Positions 59,336 through 64,000 of a stretch of 64,000 bases of DNA are shown here, one piece after another. The stretch's first letter is position 1. Every line of letters starts with the position of its first letter. Position numbers and translations under genes: made by a program. The DNA is from Bacteroidota bacterium (lineage in GTDB: Bacteria; Bacteroidota; Bacteroidia; Palsa-965). The DNA lies in the NCBI GenBank assembly GCA_006218065.1, contig VBWE01000006.1, forward strand, positions 17,043-81,042, read 5' to 3'. The notes under the pieces were generated by a model. That model had not been told where the DNA came from. It searched no databases and worked only from the letters and a program-made list of their open reading frames with translations.

Positions 59336-59953
59336 ATGTCAGGCTTAATTGGTAAAAAAATCGGAATGACCAGCTTTTTTGGTGCCAATGGTAAGTACGT
59401 ACCATGCACAGTTATCGAAGCAGGTCCTTGCGTTGTTACGCAAGTAAAAACCAAAGAGAAGGACGGCTACGACGCTCTTCAGCTGGCTTTTGACGAAAAG
59501 AAGGAAAAGCATACATCAAGCGCCATGAAAGGCCATTTCAAGAAAGCGAACACCACGCCGAAAAGAAAGATCGCCGAATTCAAGGGCTTCGCAGAACAGA
59601 AAAACCAGGGTGATGTCATCACCGCGGAACTGTTTGCCGAAGGAGAGTTTGTAGATGTAAGCGGAACTTCCAAAGGCAAAGGTTTCCAGGGCGTAATGAA
59701 ACGTCACAACTTCGGCGGGGTAGGTGGTTCAACGCACGGTCAGCACGATCGTCTGCGCGCTCCCGGCTCGCTCGGTAACTCGTCCACCGCAGCCCGCGTA
59801 ATGCCCGGCATGCGCATGGCAGGCCGTACAGGCGGCGACAAAATCAAATCGCAGAACCTGGAAATTCTCAAAATCATGGCCGACAAGAACCTGATCATCG
59901 TGAAGGGTTCGATTGCCGGAGCCAAAGGATCATACGTGTTTATCGAGAAGTAA
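59336..59953 (+). CDS. rplC: 50S ribosomal protein L3
   Basis: 205 residues. Begins [20 protein letters not shown]; the loop [20 protein letters not shown] contains the glutamine that is methylated in many bacteria and reaches the peptidyl-transferase centre. One of the first proteins to bind 23S rRNA. Follows rpsJ by 47 nt and is separated from rplD by two bases. Confidence 0.98.
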   Translation: MSGLIGKKIGMTSFFGANGKYVPCTVIEAGPCVVTQVKTKEKDGYDALQLAFDEKKEKHTSSAMKGHFKKANTTPKRKIAEFKGFAEQKNQGDVITAELFAEGEFVDVSGTSKGKGFQGVMKRHNFGGVGGSTHGQHDRLRAPGSLGNSSTAARVMPGMRMAGRTGGDKIKSQNLEILKIMADKNLIIVKGSIAGAKGSYVFIEK

Positions 59954-59955
59954 TC

Positions 59956-60585
59956 ATGGAACTCGCAGTATATAACATCAGTGGCCAGGCCACTTCGAAA
60001 AAAGTGAAACTCAATGCCGATGTATTCGGTATCGAGCCGAACGATCACGCCATCTATCTTGACGTGAAACAATTCCTCGCTGCGCAGCGCCAGGGAACAC
60101 ACAAATCGAAAGAGCGTGCCGAAATTCACCGCACCACCAAGAAGCTTAAACGCCAGAAGGGTACAGGCGGAGCGCGTGCAGGCAGCATGAAATCGCCTTT
60201 GTTCCGCGGCGGCGGACGTGTATTCGGTCCCAAACCCCACGATTACGATCAGAAGCTGAACAAAAAAGTGAAAAAGCTCGCACGCAAGTCGGCCCTCACT
60301 TACAAAGCGAAAGATAACGCGATCATGGTACTCGAGAACTTCAATTTCGAGACCCCGAAAACCAGCAGCTACGCGGAACTTCTGAAGAATCTCCAGATGG
60401 ACAGCAAAAAAACGCTGCTTGTCTTGGCCGACTCCAACAAAAATGTATATTTGTCGTCCCGAAATTTAAGCAAAGCAAAGGTTGTAACTGTTTCAGAATT
60501 AAATACTTACGACATTCTGAACGCCAATAATCTCCTGCTCGTTGAAGGCTCGGTACCGACACTTGAACAGCTTCTGCAGAACTAA
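59956..60585 (+). CDS. rplD: 50S ribosomal protein L4
   Basis: 209 residues. The long exit-tunnel loop is [20 protein letters not shown], followed by [21 protein letters not shown]4 lines the nascent-peptide tunnel; in gamma-proteobacteria it regulates the S10 operon, but no leader structure was recognised here. Starts 2 nt after the rplC stop, so the two are probably translationally coupled. Confidence 0.98.
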   Translation: MELAVYNISGQATSKKVKLNADVFGIEPNDHAIYLDVKQFLAAQRQGTHKSKERAEIHRTTKKLKRQKGTGGARAGSMKSPLFRGGGRVFGPKPHDYDQKLNKKVKKLARKSALTYKAKDNAIMVLENFNFETPKTSSYAELLKNLQMDSKKTLLVLADSNKNVYLSSRNLSKAKVVTVSELNTYDILNANNLLLVEGSVPTLEQLLQN

Positions 60586-60605
60586 TTCATAAAAGAACCA
60601 GAGCG

Positions 60606-60899
60606 ATGAGCACGATTCTCGTTAAGCCGATCATCACCGAAAAGGTAACTGCGAACCAGGAAAAACTGGGGCGTTACGGCTTTGTGGTGGCGAAAGATGC
60701 CAACAAGCTGCAGATCAAGCAGGCCGTAGAAAAAATGTACAATGTAACCGTTGAGTCGGTGAACACGATGAACTACGGTGGTAAACTGAAAACACGCATG
60801 ACCCGCGCAGGAATCCTGTCGGGTGTAGCTAACCGTCATAAGAAAGCAATCGTTACCCTGAAAAAAGGTGAAGCGATCGATTTCTATAGCAGTATTTAA
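60606..60899 (+). CDS. rplW: 50S ribosomal protein L23
   Basis: 97 residues. VKPIITEKVTANQEKLGRYG and VESVNTMNYGGKLKTRMTRA match L23. It sits at the tunnel exit and docks trigger factor and SRP. 20 nt after rplD and 21 nt before rplB, in the standard order. Confidence 0.98.
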   Translation: MSTILVKPIITEKVTANQEKLGRYGFVVAKDANKLQIKQAVEKMYNVTVESVNTMNYGGKLKTRMTRAGILSGVANRHKKAIVTLKKGEAIDFYSSI

Positions 60900-60920
60900 T
60901 TATTAAGCACAGCAACTAAA

Positions 60921-61745
60921 ATGGCTATCAAGAAATTCCGTCCGCTTACGCCAGGCCAGCGCTTCAAAGAAGTCGTTTCGAGTGAAGACATCACGTCGTC
61001 GACTCCCGAGAAGAGCCTGCTTGTTCCGATCAAACGGACCGGCGGCCGCAACAGTGCCGGTAAAATGACCATGCGCTATATCGGCGGCGGTCATAAGAGA
61101 ATGTTCCGCATGATTGATTTCAAGCGCGACAAAGAAGGCATTGCAGCAACCGTAAAAACGATTGAATACGATCCGAACCGCACAGCCCGTATCGCACTGC
61201 TGGCTTATGCCGACGGAGAAAAGCGTTACATCATCGCCCCGGCAGGACTGAAAGTCGGCCAGAAGCTGATGAGCGGCAAAAATGCGGCTCCCGAAGTGGG
61301 CAACGCGCTTCCGCTTGCTGAAATTCCGCTGGGTACGATCGTACACAATATTGAAATGCGTCCGGGACAGGGCGCCAAGCTTGCCCGCAGCGCAGGTTCT
61401 TATGCACAGCTTACCGCACGCGACGGACGTTTTGCCGTACTGCGCATGCCTTCGGGCGAGCTCCGCATGATCCTGACAGCCTGCCTGGCAACCATTGGTT
61501 CCGTATCGAATCCCGACCACAACCTGCAGGTTCACGGTAAAGCAGGCCGCACACGCTGGCTCGGCCGTCGTCCCCGCAACCGCGGTGTAGCGATGAACCC
61601 GGTCGATCACCCGATGGGTGGCGGCGAAGGACGCGCTTCAGGCGGACACCCGCGCTCACGCAAAGGCATCAAGTCAAAAGGTCTCAAGACTCGTTATCCG
61701 AAGAAAGCTTCGAACAAGTACATCCTTGAGCGTAAAAAGAAATAA
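60921..61745 (+). CDS. rplB: 50S ribosomal protein L2
   Basis: 274 residues, usual length. [20 protein letters not shown] and the C-terminal [20 protein letters not shown] contain the conserved histidine near the peptidyl-transferase centre. L2 is needed for subunit association. Lies between rplW and rpsS with short spacers. Confidence 0.98.
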   Translation: MAIKKFRPLTPGQRFKEVVSSEDITSSTPEKSLLVPIKRTGGRNSAGKMTMRYIGGGHKRMFRMIDFKRDKEGIAATVKTIEYDPNRTARIALLAYADGEKRYIIAPAGLKVGQKLMSGKNAAPEVGNALPLAEIPLGTIVHNIEMRPGQGAKLARSAGSYAQLTARDGRFAVLRMPSGELRMILTACLATIGSVSNPDHNLQVHGKAGRTRWLGRRPRNRGVAMNPVDHPMGGGEGRASGGHPRSRKGIKSKGLKTRYPKKASNKYILERKKK

Positions 61746-61767
61746 TCTAAAGGCAGCATAAAAAAGA

Positions 61768-62055
61768 ATGGCACGTTCGCTGAAAAAAGGCCCCTTCGTT
61801 GAGGCCCATCTTGATAAGAAAGTCCAGACCATGAATGCGTCGGGAAAGAAGACTGCAATCAAAACCTGGTCGCGTCGCTCGATGATTTCACCTGATTTTG
61901 TGGGTCATACTTTCGCCGTACACAACGGGAATAAATTCATCCCGGTGTATGTTACCGAAAACATGGTCGGCCATCGCCTCGGTGAATTTGCACCGACCCG
62001 CACATTCCGCGGTCACTCGGGAAATAACAAAGCGGATAAATCTGCCGGTAAGTAA
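61768..62055 (+). CDS. rpsS: 30S ribosomal protein S19
   Basis: 95 residues. [20 protein letters not shown] and [20 protein letters not shown] are diagnostic. S19 pairs with S13 at the head of the small subunit. 22 nt after rplB, 26 nt before rplV. Confidence 0.98.
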   Translation: MARSLKKGPFVEAHLDKKVQTMNASGKKTAIKTWSRRSMISPDFVGHTFAVHNGNKFIPVYVTENMVGHRLGEFAPTRTFRGHSGNNKADKSAGK

Positions 62056-62081
62056 TTAAACGATAAAATGCTCTGTTCATA

Positions 62082-62480
62082 ATGGAACGCAGAAAGAAAA
62101 GGGTAGCGGATGCACGTAAAGAGGCGATGAAAAACACGTTCATAGCCCGGATGCGCAATGTGCCGACATCACCGCGCAAAATGCGCCTCTGTGCCGACCT
62201 GATCCGCGGCCAGGAAGTATATAAAGCGCTGAACATCCTGCGCTTTACCAACAAAGAAGCTGCAGGCCGCCTGGAGAAACTGCTGCTTTCGGCTATCGCC
62301 AACTATGAGAAAAAATCGGGGAACCGTCCCGACGAAAACGCACTCTTCGTGAAGGCGATCATGGTGGATGAAGCTACCGGGCTCAAGCGTATCCTTCCTG
62401 CACCGCAGGGCCGCGCTTACCGCATGAAGAAACGTTCAAATCACGTAACCATATTTCTCGGCGAGAAAATCGCTGAATAA
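62082..62480 (+). CDS. rplV: 50S ribosomal protein L22
   Basis: 132 residues. MRNVPTSPRKMRLCADLIRG and the tunnel beta-hairpin near ILPAPQGRAYRMKKRSNHVT identify L22, whose loop forms part of the exit-tunnel constriction and a macrolide-resistance site. The N-terminus (MERRKKRVADARKEAMKNTF) is longer than in E. coli. Confidence 0.97.
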   Translation: MERRKKRVADARKEAMKNTFIARMRNVPTSPRKMRLCADLIRGQEVYKALNILRFTNKEAAGRLEKLLLSAIANYEKKSGNRPDENALFVKAIMVDEATGLKRILPAPQGRAYRMKKRSNHVTIFLGEKIAE

Positions 62481-62505
62481 CACAATCTGAAAAAGAAAAA
62501 ACCAA

Positions 62506-63267
62506 ATGGGACAAAAATGTAATCCTATCGGTAACCGCCTCGGCATCGTAAAAGGCTGGGATTCGAACTGGTTCGGTGGCAAAAACTTCGGCGATAAGAT
62601 CGTTGAGGACGAAAAGATCCGTACCTACCTGAAAGCCCGTCTTTCCAAAGGCAGCATCTCGAAGATTGTGATTGAGCGTACCATGAAGCTTGTTACAGTT
62701 ACCATCCATACTGCACGCCCGGGTATCATCATCGGCAAAGGCGGCAAGGAAGTGGACAAGCTGAAAGAGGAAGTTAAAAAGCTTACCAAGAAGGAAATCC
62801 AGCTGAACATCTTTGAAATAAAGCGTCCGGAACTTGACGCGCGCCTCGTGGCCGACAGCATTGCCCGCCAGATCGAAGGCCGTATCTCTTTCCGCCGCGC
62901 CATCAAAATGTCGATCGCTTCTACCATGCGTATGGGCGCCGAAGGCATCCGCGTAAAATGCTCGGGCCGCCTGGCAGGCGCTGAAATCGCCCGCGTGGAA
63001 GGTTACATGGAAGGCCGTGTTCCGCTGCATACCCTGCGTGCCGATATCGACTACGCACTTTCGGAAGCACATACTTCTTACGGCCGTATCGGCGTGAAAG
63101 TATGGATATGCAAAGGCGAACTTTATGGCAAACAGGATCTTTCCCCGAACGCACAAAGCGCTGTCCGCGAAAAACGCACCCCGAACAACCAGGGTGGTGG
63201 CGGTGGCCGCGGAAACCGTCCCCGCAACAAAAGCGGCGCCGGCAAAAAAGGCGGAGACAAACAGTAA
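62506..63267 (+). CDS. rpsC: 30S ribosomal protein S3
   Basis: 253 residues. The KH domain carries [17 protein letters not shown]; the C-terminal half [20 protein letters not shown]-like region is conserved. The last ~35 residues are a low-complexity Gly/Arg/Lys/Asn tail ([20 protein letters not shown]), longer than in E. coli. S3 forms the mRNA entry helicase with S4 and S5. Confidence 0.98.
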   Translation: MGQKCNPIGNRLGIVKGWDSNWFGGKNFGDKIVEDEKIRTYLKARLSKGSISKIVIERTMKLVTVTIHTARPGIIIGKGGKEVDKLKEEVKKLTKKEIQLNIFEIKRPELDARLVADSIARQIEGRISFRRAIKMSIASTMRMGAEGIRVKCSGRLAGAEIARVEGYMEGRVPLHTLRADIDYALSEAHTSYGRIGVKVWICKGELYGKQDLSPNAQSAVREKRTPNNQGGGGGRGNRPRNKSGAGKKGGDKQ

Positions 63268-63313
63268 TAATTAACGAAGTCAGTAATTCACAATTATAGA
63301 GCAGTTCTGAACA

Positions 63314-63742
63314 ATGTTACAGCCGAAACGCACCAAATTCCGGAAGCAGCATAAAATGAAAATGAAGGGGAACGCCAAGCGTGGCGATCAACTCGCTTTC
63401 GGATCATTCGCGATTAAAGCAACGGAAGGTTGCTGGGTTACTGCCAAGCAGATCGAAGCAGCCCGTGTAGCCGTTACCCGTTTCATGAAACGTGAAGGCC
63501 AGATTTGGATCAGGGTATTCCCCGACAAGCCGATCACCCGCAAGCCTGCTGAAGTGCGTATGGGTAAAGGTAAAGGTGCGCCCGAGTACTGGGTGGCCGT
63601 TGTAAAGCCGGGCCGGATCATTTTCGAAGCCGATGGCGTATCGCTTGCTACAGCAAAAGAAGCGCTCCGCCTGGCCGCACAGAAACTCCCGGTAGTAACC
63701 AAGTTTATCGTGCGCCACGACTATACAGAAGAAACTATTTAA
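63314..63742 (+). CDS. rplP: 50S ribosomal protein L16
   Basis: 142 residues. [20 protein letters not shown] and [20 protein letters not shown] followed by [17 protein letters not shown] are characteristic. L16 organises the A-site tRNA region and contacts 5S rRNA. 46 nt after rpsC. Confidence 0.98.
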   Translation: MLQPKRTKFRKQHKMKMKGNAKRGDQLAFGSFAIKATEGCWVTAKQIEAARVAVTRFMKREGQIWIRVFPDKPITRKPAEVRMGKGKGAPEYWVAVVKPGRIIFEADGVSLATAKEALRLAAQKLPVVTKFIVRHDYTEETI

Positions 63743-63768
63743 TTCACTTCGATAAAGAAGACGAAGCG

Positions 63769-63969
63769 ATGAAGAACAAAGATATCCAGGCACTGTCGGT
63801 TACAGAACTCCAGGGCCGCATCAGGGAAGAAAAGGAAACACTCGAAAAACTTTCGCTGGGCCACGCTGTGTCGCCTATTGAAAGCCCGGCCAAACTGCGC
63901 ACCACGCGCCGCACGATCGCCCGACTGGTTACTGAACTCCGGAAAAAAGAAAACGCAGCCAAGAACTGA
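63769..63969 (+). CDS. rpmC: 50S ribosomal protein L29
   Basis: 66 residues, full length. Two-helix protein: MKNKDIQALSVTELQGRIRE and KLRTTRRTIARLVTELRKKE. It lies near the tunnel exit next to L23. The expected rpsQ (S17) would begin just beyond the end of the window, about 31 nt after this stop. Confidence 0.96.
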   Translation: MKNKDIQALSVTELQGRIREEKETLEKLSLGHAVSPIESPAKLRTTRRTIARLVTELRKKENAAKN

Positions 63970-64000
63970 TTCGAAAGAAAAACGATTGTCTGTAAGGCAA

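Noticed and set aside
1-64000. tRNA genes
   Set aside because: No T-loop motif (GGTTCRANTCC type) with acceptor stem was found in the spacers that I read.

Overview
The window looks like a chromosomal segment of a Bacteroidota bacterium. Several genes encode secreted proteins with type IX secretion (T9SS) C-terminal sorting domains, and there is a PorP/SprF outer-membrane protein and a carboxypeptidase-regulatory-domain TonB receptor. Start sites mostly lack Shine-Dalgarno sequences, and many genes are preceded by the Bacteroidota -7 box TAnnTTTG. No tRNA, rRNA, CRISPR array, prophage or insertion sequence was recognised.

Layout. 1-9000: envelope genes (coiled-coil lipoprotein, two M23/LysM cell-wall hydrolases, Nudix hydrolase, WG-repeat protein), a 57-codon gene with a strong Shine-Dalgarno, and a toxin-antitoxin pair whose toxin gene is broken. 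9000-17000: PorP/SprF, a 36-residue membrane peptide with its own promoter and terminator, and a minus-strand block of secreted endonuclease I, TonB receptor and lamin-tail protein that fits extracellular nucleic-acid use. 17700-31300: deoxyhypusine-synthase-like protein, two or three large glycosyltransferase-like membrane proteins, DUF3089 hydrolase, outer-membrane barrel and UvrD/PcrA helicase. 31400-47500: surface-chemistry island. 47500-54900: helical protein of unknown function, giant T9SS BNR/PKD protein, two FabH-like synthases with an acyl carrier protein. 55800-64000: the str-S10 ribosomal operon (rpsL to rpmC) with a textbook promoter.

The most unusual locus is the minus-strand operon at 40183-31408: sulfotransferase, MBOAT-SGNH fusion, peptidyl carrier protein, stand-alone adenylation enzyme, luciferase-like monooxygenase, acyl-CoA-dehydrogenase-like flavoprotein and flavin-halogenase-like oxidoreductase. 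The soluble set resembles the carrier-bound proline-to-pyrrole pathway of pyoluteorin-type metabolites (adenylation, carrier, dehydrogenase, halogenase). The order adenylation, carrier, MBOAT and SGNH resembles a DltABCD acyl-export machine. My inference is that a tailored aminoacyl group is exported and esterified to a surface glycan or lipid. Nearby sulfotransferases, glycosyltransferases, an Asp/Asn hydroxylase, a GNAT and the FabH/ACP set support a surface-polymer role.

A second theme is a set of long, near-perfect intergenic inverted repeats, mostly between convergent genes. At least two families have two copies whose opposite arms differ by compensatory changes.
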